From an uncultured Lachnospiraceae bacterium (GTDB lineage: Bacteria > Bacillota > Clostridia > Lachnospirales > Lachnospiraceae): a DNA stretch of 19,646 nucleotides. Positions 14,661 through 19,646 of this stretch are shown here, in pieces. The position numbers and the translations under genes were made by a program. The notes beneath the pieces were generated by a model. The model did not search any database and was not told the DNA's origin. It was given only the letters and a program-made list of their open reading frames with translations. How positions within the stretch are numbered: position 1 is the stretch's first letter; every line of letters begins with the position of its first letter. The stretch is taken from assembly GCA_934371475.1 (NCBI GenBank), contig CAKRNX010000029.1, forward strand, positions 1-19,646, in the 5' to 3' direction.

Positions 14661-15896
14661 TTATTGATAATCGCTCTTCAGTCCGAGGGTAATCGTAACT
14701 GTCTTTTCTGTGTAAGCGCCGCCCGCTGCTGACTGAACGGTCATCTCTACAGTCTCACCGCCTTTGTAATACTGCAGACGGTTCTTCAGATCATCCATGC
14801 TTGTGACTGTCACATCATCAAAGGCTGTAATGATATCGCCTTTCTCCAGTCCCGCATCTTTTGCCGGGCTGCCTGTTGCTACCTGCATTACATAGATGCC
14901 TGCCGGTACATTGTAGAGCTGTGTCACTTCTGAAGATACCGCTTCACCGCTGATACCAATGTAAGCCGCTTCGCTCTCGTCCACTTTGCTTCTGGTCTCT
15001 TTTGTCATCAGTTTTTCCAGGATCGGCTGTGCTTTTGAGATAGGAATTGCATAGCCCATACCTTCCACGCCTGAGGAAGAAGCTTTTGCAGAGTTGATAC
15101 CAATCAGCTCGCCTTTCATGTTCAACAGAGCGCCGCCGCTGTTGCCGGGGTTGATGGCTGCATCTGTCTGGATCAGGCTCTCATAAGTTACAGCGGAAGT
15201 ACCGTCCTGCACATCGATGGAACGATCTTTTGCACTGACAATACCTGTGGTAACAGACTGTCCATAACCAAGTGCATTACCGATGGCAACCACCTGTTCA
15301 CCGACTCTCAGATCATCAGAGCTGCCCATCTGAGCAATCTTGATCTGATCCAGCGTATCCTGGCTGATATCGCTGAGTTTTACTGCAACCACTGCCAGGT
15401 CATTGGAAGGATCCGTACCTTTTACCTGTGCCTGACAGGAAGTATCGTCAATGAAGCTGACTGTCAGCTCCTCTGCTCCTTCTACTACATGGTTGTTTGT
15501 GCAGATCAGAAGCTCTTCATCATTTTCTCCTACAATGATACCGGAACCGCAGCTCTCACTCTCATACTGGAAAGAACGTCCCTGGAAATAACTCTGCACT
15601 TCCTGTACAGATCTGTTTGTAATTGCTACAATCGTGGGCATTGCGCTCTCTGCAATGTCAGCCACTCCGGAATAATTCACTCCGTCATTTGAAGTATCCA
15701 CCAGATCCGCCGTGCTGACCTGGGTAACTGCTGTCTGGCTGTCTGTTGAAGCATCTGTCTGGCTTTCTGTGTCAGCCTCTGTCTCACCTGCAATCTGTAA
15801 TTTTACTTCATCCGCATAGCTGAGCAGCTGTGCAGCTCCAATTCCTCCGCATGCAACCGTAGCACATAATAATAAAGCAACAATTTTCTTCTTCAT
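14661..15896 (-). CDS. Secreted HtrA/DegP-like serine protease (S1C) with PDZ domain
   Basis: Envelope quality-control protease of 411 residues, predicted to act outside the cytoplasmic membrane. An N-terminal signal or membrane anchor MKKKIVALLLCATVACGGIG is followed by a Ser/Thr/Asp-rich linker (about 35-72). The trypsin-like domain has the full triad: H136 (CTNNHVVEG), D166 (SNDLAVVAV) and S253 (INPGNSGGALLN). A single PDZ domain occupies about 310-405 (AGIYVMQVATGSPAKDAGLE, KGDIITAFDDVTVTSMDDL). I chose ATG at 15896 because AGGAGG lies seven bases upstream; the in-frame ATG at 15917 is not preceded by one. The leader contains a TCTCCGG/CCGGAGA hairpin, and three 11-bp phased repeats sit upstream of the promoter, suggesting control by an OmpR-family response regulator. 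It is monocistronic here. Confidence 0.94.
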   Translation of the reverse strand: MKKKIVALLLCATVACGGIGAAQLLSYADEVKLQIAGETEADTESQTDASTDSQTAVTQVSTADLVDTSNDGVNYSGVADIAESAMPTIVAITNRSVQEVQSYFQGRSFQYESESCGSGIIVGENDEELLICTNNHVVEGAEELTVSFIDDTSCQAQVKGTDPSNDLAVVAVKLSDISQDTLDQIKIAQMGSSDDLRVGEQVVAIGNALGYGQSVTTGIVSAKDRSIDVQDGTSAVTYESLIQTDAAINPGNSGGALLNMKGELIGINSAKASSSGVEGMGYAIPISKAQPILEKLMTKETRSKVDESEAAYIGISGEAVSSEVTQLYNVPAGIYVMQVATGSPAKDAGLEKGDIITAFDDVTVTSMDDLKNRLQYYKGGETVEMTVQSAAGGAYTEKTVTITLGLKSDYQ

Positions 15897-15924
15897 AAGA
15901 ATGCCTCCTTTATCCAATCAATGC

Positions 15925-15942
15925 TCTCCGGCTTTCCGGAGA
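15925..15942 (-). promoter_or_regulatory. Hairpin in the htrA leader
   Basis: TCTCCGG, AAAG, CCGGAGA on the minus strand: perfect 7-bp stem with a tetraloop, 29 bases before the ATG and well upstream of the ribosome binding site. It may stabilise the mRNA 5' end. Confidence 0.5.
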
Positions 15943-15972
15943 ACTTCTTTGTTCTTTTCTGTTGATGCCTAT

Positions 15973-15978
15973 ACTATA
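15973..15978 (-). promoter_or_regulatory. Candidate -10 of htrA
   Basis: TATAGT on the minus strand, about 77 bases before the ATG. The -35 position (about 15996-16001) has no TTGACA match, as expected for an activator-dependent promoter. Confidence 0.45.
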
Positions 15979-16013
15979 ACTGCTGTTTTTGTTGGATTTG
16001 TGATGAGGCAATG

Positions 16014-16046
16014 GTTAAATTGTGTTCATTTTGTGTTTATTCTGTG
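16014..16046. repeat. Three phased 11-bp direct repeats upstream of the htrA promoter
   Basis: Units on the plus strand: GTTAAATTGTG, TTCATTTTGTG, TTTATTCTGTG. TGTG recurs at 16021, 16032 and 16043, exactly 11 bp apart. They lie just upstream of the -35 position of htrA. Eleven-bp phasing is the usual arrangement of OmpR/PhoB-family response-regulator half-sites. No response regulator gene is in the window. Confidence 0.6.
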
Positions 16047-16120
16047 AACACCCTTCCCGCCTGCTGCTTATTGCTTTTCGCTATTGAGGCAGGGGACTTA
16101 CTCGATCCGGTTAAATTCTC

Positions 16121-16675
16121 CTACTTTTCTTTATAGAAGATCACGCTGAACCATGTAATGACATTTGCCCCGTTATTAAATGTCATTTCCCCCATCTCGG
16201 CCAGATCCGTCACCAGGATGCCGTAGCTCTCCACACAGGGAAACATCAGCTCCGGATGGCGGCAGGGGCTGCCAGGATAGGCACAGTGTGTGCAGATATC
16301 ACAGGAATCCGTGGACAGCGTCAGGATCTCCCCATAATATTTCCTGAATATATCACTGACGCCATGTGTGATTTCTTCATGTTCCGCCCTTGTAGCCAGC
16401 GTCTCTTCCATATTTGTCTCATCATTCACTTCTGCAATAGTAGAAAATACAAATACATCCGGATAAGCCGCACATCGTTCCCTGCACTCTTCCACGGTTC
16501 CCACAGCGGGCGGGCAGGACCAGGATGTCCCGTAACGGGGACATTCATTTTTACAGACCTCCCTGACTCTCTGCAGGAATGAAATCTTCTCTGTTTTCAA
16601 ATATGCGAACTGCATAATCGGATATTGCAGCAGCTCTTCTTCCAGTTTTTCTCGTTCTTCTCTCTCCATAATCAT
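16121..16675 (-). CDS. DUF2284 cysteine-rich putative metal-binding protein
   Basis: 184 residues with the family's Cys pattern: EVCKNECPRYGTSWSCPPAV near 40-60, EECRERCAAYPDVFVF, then CDICTHCAYPGSPCRHPELM and FPCVESYGI. The cysteine spacing suggests iron-sulfur or other metal binding, but the function of DUF2284 is unknown to me. ATG at 16675 and ATG at 16669 are both possible; the GGAG upstream is four bases from the first and ten from the second, so the shorter form may be right. It is divergent from truA, with a copy of the CAAGAATG palindrome between them. Confidence 0.88.
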   Translation of the reverse strand: MIMEREEREKLEEELLQYPIMQFAYLKTEKISFLQRVREVCKNECPRYGTSWSCPPAVGTVEECRERCAAYPDVFVFSTIAEVNDETNMEETLATRAEHEEITHGVSDIFRKYYGEILTLSTDSCDICTHCAYPGSPCRHPELMFPCVESYGILVTDLAEMGEMTFNNGANVITWFSVIFYKEK

Positions 16676-16732
16676 TTTACTCCATCATTATTTTCTGCAT
16701 TTTTCGCCCAGAGCGTGTTTGAAAAAGGCTTT

Positions 16733-16746
16733 TTGTGAGCTGCGAG
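16733..16746 (+). repeat. Diverged copy of dispersed motif CTGYRAGSTGYGCA
   Basis: Reads TTGTGAGCTGCGAG, about 40 bases before the palindrome at 16787, the reverse order to copies 1 and 2. Confidence 0.25.
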
Positions 16747-16786
16747 TTCCAGTTTGTGGGAGATTTCGCCCGAATAAGGGAAAATT

Positions 16787-16808
16787 CAAGAATGCCCCGG
16801 CATTCCTG
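16787..16808 (+). repeat. Intergenic palindrome CAAGAATG..CATTCYTG, copy 3
   Basis: CAAGAATGCC, CC, GGCATTCCTG: same as copy 2 apart from one change in the right arm (C for T), and again preceded by AATT and followed by CTG. The GAGGTGCG tail is replaced by TCAAATCTC. It is located between DUF2284 and truA. Confidence 0.75.
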
Positions 16809-16854
16809 CTGTCAAATCTCTCAAAATATGTTACGATAAATCAAACGGTTCTTC

Positions 16855-16875
16855 ACAGTCCGTTCCCAAGACTGT
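16855..16875. promoter_or_regulatory. Inverted repeat in the truA promoter region
   Basis: ACAGTC, nine bases, GACTGT, immediately followed by TATATT (16877-16882), a possible -10 for truA. The position between -35 and -10 would suit an operator, but 6-bp arms are weak evidence. Confidence 0.3.
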
Positions 16876-16906
16876 CTATATTATCTTCATGAAAGGAAAC
16901 ATGTAT

Positions 16907-17653
16907 ATGTCAACTTACTGTCTGACTCTCCAATATGACGGCAGCCGCTATAATGGCTGGCAGAAACAGGGCAACACACCCAACACGATTCAGGAAAAGC
17001 TGGAGACGCTTCTTGTCCGTCTCTATGAAACTCCTGTAGAAATCGCAGGTTCCGGCAGAACGGATGCCGGCGTACACGCGCTGGGACAGACCGCCAGTTT
17101 CCGCATCCCGGCAGAATACGACCGTTTTTCTGCCAGTGAACTGCTGCCTCTCATTAACCGCTATCTTCCGGAGGATATCCGCGCCATCTCCTGCGATCTG
17201 AAACCTGACCGCTTCCATGCACGCCTGCTGGCACGCAGCAAGCAGTATGATTACCGCATTGATACCGGCGCAGCTGCCGATGTGTTTGCCCGCCGCTATG
17301 CGCTCCATGTCCCGGAACCTCTGGATCTTGCAGCCATGCGCGAGGCAGCATCGCTCCTTGTCGGCACGCATGATTTTATGAGCTTCTGCGGAAATAAAAA
17401 AATAAAAAAATCTACCATCCGTACCATTTATTCCATTGATTTTACACAGAACGGCCAGTTTCTCACGATCAGTTTCTGCGGCAGCGGATTTCTCTACCAT
17501 ATGGTGCGCATTCTCACCGGCACACTGCTGGAGATCGGACATCATCAGAAATCCCCGGAGGATATCCCTTCCATCCTGGAAAGCCTGGATCGCTCCACTT
17601 CCGGCCCCGTAGTTCCTCCTCATGGACTGTTTCTTGTAAAAGTCACATATTAA
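16907..17653 (+). CDS. truA: tRNA pseudouridine synthase A (positions 38-40)
   Basis: Converts U38, U39 and U40 in the tRNA anticodon stem to pseudouridine. The 248-residue length is normal. It begins STYCLTLQYDGSRYNGWQKQ, with the catalytic Asp D53 in GSGRTDAGVHALGQ. It continues with PDRFHARLLARSKQYDYRI, GTHDFMSFCG and the C-terminal FCGSGFLYHMVRILTGTLLEI, all TruA features. ATG at 16907 is preferred because AAGGA sits nine to ten bases upstream; ATGs at 16889 and 16901 are in frame but badly spaced. In many Firmicutes truA follows the ecf transporter and rplQ genes; here it stands alone between DUF2284 and maf. Confidence 0.95.
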   Translation: MSTYCLTLQYDGSRYNGWQKQGNTPNTIQEKLETLLVRLYETPVEIAGSGRTDAGVHALGQTASFRIPAEYDRFSASELLPLINRYLPEDIRAISCDLKPDRFHARLLARSKQYDYRIDTGAAADVFARRYALHVPEPLDLAAMREAASLLVGTHDFMSFCGNKKIKKSTIRTIYSIDFTQNGQFLTISFCGSGFLYHMVRILTGTLLEIGHHQKSPEDIPSILESLDRSTSGPVVPPHGLFLVKVTY

Positions 17654-17657
17654 AAGA

Positions 17658-17686
17658 GCGCACATTGTCCACCAGACAATGTGCGC
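17658..17686. terminator. 12-bp perfect hairpin between truA and maf
   Basis: GCGCACATTGTC, CACCA, GACAATGTGCGC. On the minus strand it is followed by TCTTTTAATA, so it best terminates maf; on the plus strand it directly follows the truA stop but lacks a T-run. Confidence 0.75.
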
Positions 17687-17698
17687 CTTGCCGGAGAA

Positions 17699-17733
17699 TT
17701 GATTTCACAAAACACCATTTCCTGTGAAATCAA
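17699..17733. repeat. 10-bp inverted repeat overlapping the maf stop codon
   Basis: TTGATTTCAC (17699-17708) and GTGAAATCAA (17724-17733), loop 15 bases. The maf TGA is inside the right arm. There is no T-run after it on either strand; it may protect the mRNA 3' end or act together with the hairpin at 17658. Confidence 0.6.
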
Positions 17734-18296
17734 AAATCTTTCAGCTCCTGATAAACTGCAGCAATCGGCAGACCTACCACATTGTTGTAATCCCCTTCGA
17801 TCCTGTCAATGTAGGCTGCAAATGGTCCCTGAATACCGTAACTGCCTGCTTTGTCCGCGCCGTCTCCGGTATCCAGATAGGCATTCATCTCCTGCTCACT
17901 CATTTCATGTACGTACACCAGTGTTTTCCGGTAAAAATTGCGGCGTGCCTGCTCTTTTCCGTCTTTCTTTCGGATCAGCGTTACTCCGGTAAACACAGCA
18001 TGCGCTCTCCCGGAAAGCTGCTTTAACATCCCTGCTGCCGCCCGCCTGTCTGCCGGTTTTCCAAGTATTTCCCCGTCAATCGTGACGATGGTATCCGCTC
18101 CGAGAATGATACCGTTTTGCACACTCTCCGCCACTGCTGCCGCTTTCTGCGCCGACAGTTCTTCTACTATCTCCGCCGGATCTTTTTTTGTAATTATCTC
18201 CGGCGCATTGCTCTTGACTACTCGAAACGGGATCCCGATCTGTGCCAGAAGTTCACTCCTCCTTGGAGATCCGGATGCCAGAATCATTTCTTCCAC
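17730..18296 (-). CDS. maf: Maf-family nucleoside triphosphate pyrophosphatase
   Basis: Hydrolyses non-canonical or pyrimidine NTPs to NMPs; linked to septum formation in Bacillus. The 188 residues show the Maf signatures: ILASGSPRRSELL at the start, GADTIVTIDGEILGKP near 66-81, GYxxKAGSYGIQG-type GADKAGSYGIQG, and GDYNNVVGLPI near the C-terminus. The first codon appears to be GTG at 18296, with AGGAG 11 bases upstream; ATG at 18287 is an alternative that would still keep the ASGSPRR motif but is 20 bases from the AGGAG. It is in line with the 58-aa small protein and epsC on the same strand, but separated from them by a palindromic repeat. Confidence 0.93.
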   Translation of the reverse strand: MEEMILASGSPRRSELLAQIGIPFRVVKSNAPEIITKKDPAEIVEELSAQKAAAVAESVQNGIILGADTIVTIDGEILGKPADRRAAAGMLKQLSGRAHAVFTGVTLIRKKDGKEQARRNFYRKTLVYVHEMSEQEMNAYLDTGDGADKAGSYGIQGPFAAYIDRIEGDYNNVVGLPIAAVYQELKDF

Positions 18297-18348
18297 GATT
18301 TCTCAGACTCCTTTTATCTTTCTGTTTTATTTATTCTGTTTTAAAATT

Positions 18349-18384
18349 CAAGAATGCCCCGGCATTCTTGCTGCGAGGTGCGTA
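18349..18384 (+). repeat. Intergenic palindrome CAAGAATG..CATTCTTG plus tail, copy 2
   Basis: CAAGAATGCC, CC, GGCATTCTTG at 18349-18370, then CTGCGAGGTGCGTA. It is nearly identical to copy 1 across palindrome and tail. It lies upstream of maf; the remaining bases to 18512 show nothing else I can support. Confidence 0.8.
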
Positions 18385-18512
18385 AAAATGCTTCTTCCCC
18401 CGCCTGTCTGCGACATAAAAATGTGCCCGGCCGCATGGTCTTTGCAAGCCATACATTTCCTGGCACATTGTATCTTTGCTGTCTGCCGGCATCATATTCT
18501 GTTCTGTGGTGG

Positions 18513-18689
18513 TCACTGCCTCAGATAAATCCCCTGAGATTCGATAAAATCATCCATGTCTTCTATGATTTCATGAGCCCAGTTCTCACTTACCTGAAAT
18601 TTCTCGGACTGCTCTGAATCATTGCTGTCCGTACCGCTCTTTTCTGAGTCCTGTTTTATCTTCCGCTTTTCCAGTTCTTCTTTTTCCAT
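18513..18689 (-). CDS. 58-aa hydrophilic small protein between epsC and maf
   Basis: The start at 18689 has an excellent GGGAGGAG seven bases or so upstream, which strongly favours real translation; the in-frame ATG at 18737 does not. The protein begins MEKEELEKRKIKQDSEKSGT, has a Ser/Asp/Glu-rich middle, and ends in NWAHEIIEDMDDFIESQGIY then LRQ. The acidic amphipathic C-terminal helix may bind a partner. No homology is recognised. It sits 86 bases downstream of epsC in the same direction, so the two may share a transcript. Confidence 0.65.
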   Translation of the reverse strand: MEKEELEKRKIKQDSEKSGTDSNDSEQSEKFQVSENWAHEIIEDMDDFIESQGIYLRQ

Positions 18690-18775
18690 CTGTCTCCTCC
18701 CGGTAAAGCACATACCTGCAGGCGTTTCCCACGGCATGCTCCATAGTTAATGTTCAGGAATGCTTTGGACAGGTA

Positions 18776-19646
18776 TTATTCTTTCCATTTCAGGAAGCCT
18801 TCCTGCCCAAGTTCCGTCATCTTCAGATCTGCGCTGCCGTTGCGATCCTTAAACTGCAGTTCCGGATTTTTGATGCTGACACGCACGCCCCTGGGTACTG
18901 AAGAAGTAATAAACGCATTGGAGCCTATGACAGCACCCTCGCCAATCACAGTTTCTCCTCCCAGAATAGATGCGCCGGAATAAACGGTTACATTATCCTC
19001 CAGCGTGGGATGACGCTTTGTATGCCGCAGAGACTGTCCGCCCCTCGTAGAGAGTGCTCCGAGCGTCACACCCTGGTAAATCTTCACGCCATTGCCGATC
19101 GTCGTTGTTTCACCTACTACCACGCCCGTACCGTGGTCGATGAAGAAATAACTGCCGATCGTCGCCCCCGGATGGATATCAATACCGGTTCGGCTGTGCG
19201 CATACTCTGTCATGATCCTGGGAATCAGCGGTACGCCAAGCAGGTGCAGCTCATGTGCAATCCTATTTACACTGATAGCCAGCAGACCCGGATATGAGAT
19301 AATGACCTCATCTGTGTTAAATGCAGCCGGGTCTCCATCGTATGCAGCCTGCACATCTGTCGCCAAAATTTCTCTCAATGCCGGAAGCCTCTGCAGGAAT
19401 GAATTGACAATCTCTTCTGCTTTCTCCTCCGAGGAATCTGTATCATCCTGACAGCCCTCTTCCTTGTGCTGCAGTGCTTTGATTACCTGCTTTTTCAGCT
19501 TAAACTGGATATCCTCCAGCATCTCGCCCAGATGGTATTCGATTGACTGACTGTTTAAATGCTTCAGCTCGAAAAATCCGGGAAAAAGCACACATCGCAC
19601 CTTCTGCAGTATCTCAATAATAATATCTTTATTCAGCAGATTATCT
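18776..19646 (-). CDS. epsC: Serine O-acetyltransferase (EpsC type), 5' end outside window
   Basis: Transfers acetyl from acetyl-CoA to L-serine, the first step of cysteine biosynthesis. The frame stays open to the right edge (reading NLLNKDIIIEILQKV before the GTG at 19600), and that sequence fits the family's N-terminal helices, so the real start lies beyond the window. The N-terminal helical part includes VLFPGFFE and LPALREILATDVQAAYDGDP. The left-handed beta-helix contains EYAHSRTGIDIHPGATIGSY, FIDHGTGVVVGETTTIG, VTLGALSTRGGQSLRHTKRH, and the hexapeptide repeats through SNAFITSSVP. The catalytic His residues in DIHPGA and DHGTG are visible. The C-terminal tail is about 40 residues. No cysteine synthase gene is in the window. 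Confidence 0.94.
   Translation of the reverse strand, partial: DNLLNKDIIIEILQKVRCVLFPGFFELKHLNSQSIEYHLGEMLEDIQFKLKKQVIKALQHKEEGCQDDTDSSEEKAEEIVNSFLQRLPALREILATDVQAAYDGDPAAFNTDEVIISYPGLLAISVNRIAHELHLLGVPLIPRIMTEYAHSRTGIDIHPGATIGSYFFIDHGTGVVVGETTTIGNGVKIYQGVTLGALSTRGGQSLRHTKRHPTLEDNVTVYSGASILGGETVIGEGAVIGSNAFITSSVPRGVRVSIKNPELQFKDRNGSADLKMTELGQEGFLKWKE

Noticed and set aside
16910..17665. 251-codon minus-strand ORF covering truA
   Set aside because: Full antisense of truA, whose motifs are intact.

Overview
The window looks like a chromosomal segment of a Lachnospiraceae-type member of the Clostridia. Evidence for this is the long Gram-positive SRP RNA, strong AGGAGG-type ribosome binding sites, frequent extended -10 promoters (TGnTATAAT), and several protein families I associate with Lachnospiraceae: a BTAD regulator paired with a small WQG/LMDS protein, a DUF6128-like protein, and DUF2284. 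Most of the window is ordinary core or housekeeping DNA of moderate GC. The exception is one clearly AT-rich island at about 11.62-14.46 kb. No rRNA, tRNA or CRISPR array was seen.

Layout, left to right. (1) 1-1394, minus: a 57-aa conserved small protein, then a BTAD/SARP-like regulator that runs off the left edge and carries a degenerate GGDEF-like domain. (2) 1601-2842, minus: glycerate 2-kinase. (3) 2843-3409: non-coding, with several hairpins and the rplY terminator. (4) 3410-4000, minus: ribosomal protein L25/CTC. (5) 4312-5145, minus: NudC; divergent from it, 5350-7083, plus: a GH13 alpha-glucosidase whose 3' end overlaps tadA tail to tail. (6) 7045-7560, minus: tadA, followed upstream by the SRP RNA (about 7774-8037, minus) with a near-consensus promoter and a terminator. 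(7) 8220-8651, minus: a helical hypothetical protein. (8) 8779-10257, minus: a DUF6128-like protein with a long charged linker; divergent from it, 10420-11622, plus: an RlmI-like rRNA methyltransferase. (9) 11910-14366, plus: an 818-residue protein with six zinc ribbons, a Vsr/EDxHD-like nuclease core and a NUMOD-like C-terminus. (10) 14661-15896, minus: a secreted HtrA-like protease. (11) 16121-16675, minus: DUF2284; divergent from it, 16907-17653, plus: truA. (12) 17730-19646, minus: maf, a 58-aa small protein and serine acetyltransferase epsC (5' end outside the window).

The genes do not form one pathway. Several serve translation or RNA: L25, TadA, SRP RNA, RlmI, TruA, and possibly NudC as an RNA decapping enzyme. 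Others serve carbon metabolism (glycerate kinase, alpha-glucosidase), cysteine synthesis (EpsC) and envelope quality control (HtrA).

The most unusual items are four. The first is the AT-rich multi-zinc-ribbon nuclease gene, which appears to have been inserted between rlmI and a strong terminator. The second is a family of short intergenic palindromes built on CAAGAATG...CATTCTTGCTG, with five copies here including one degenerate. The third is a set of three 11-bp phased repeats upstream of the htrA promoter. The fourth is the BTAD protein with a GGDEF-like tail.
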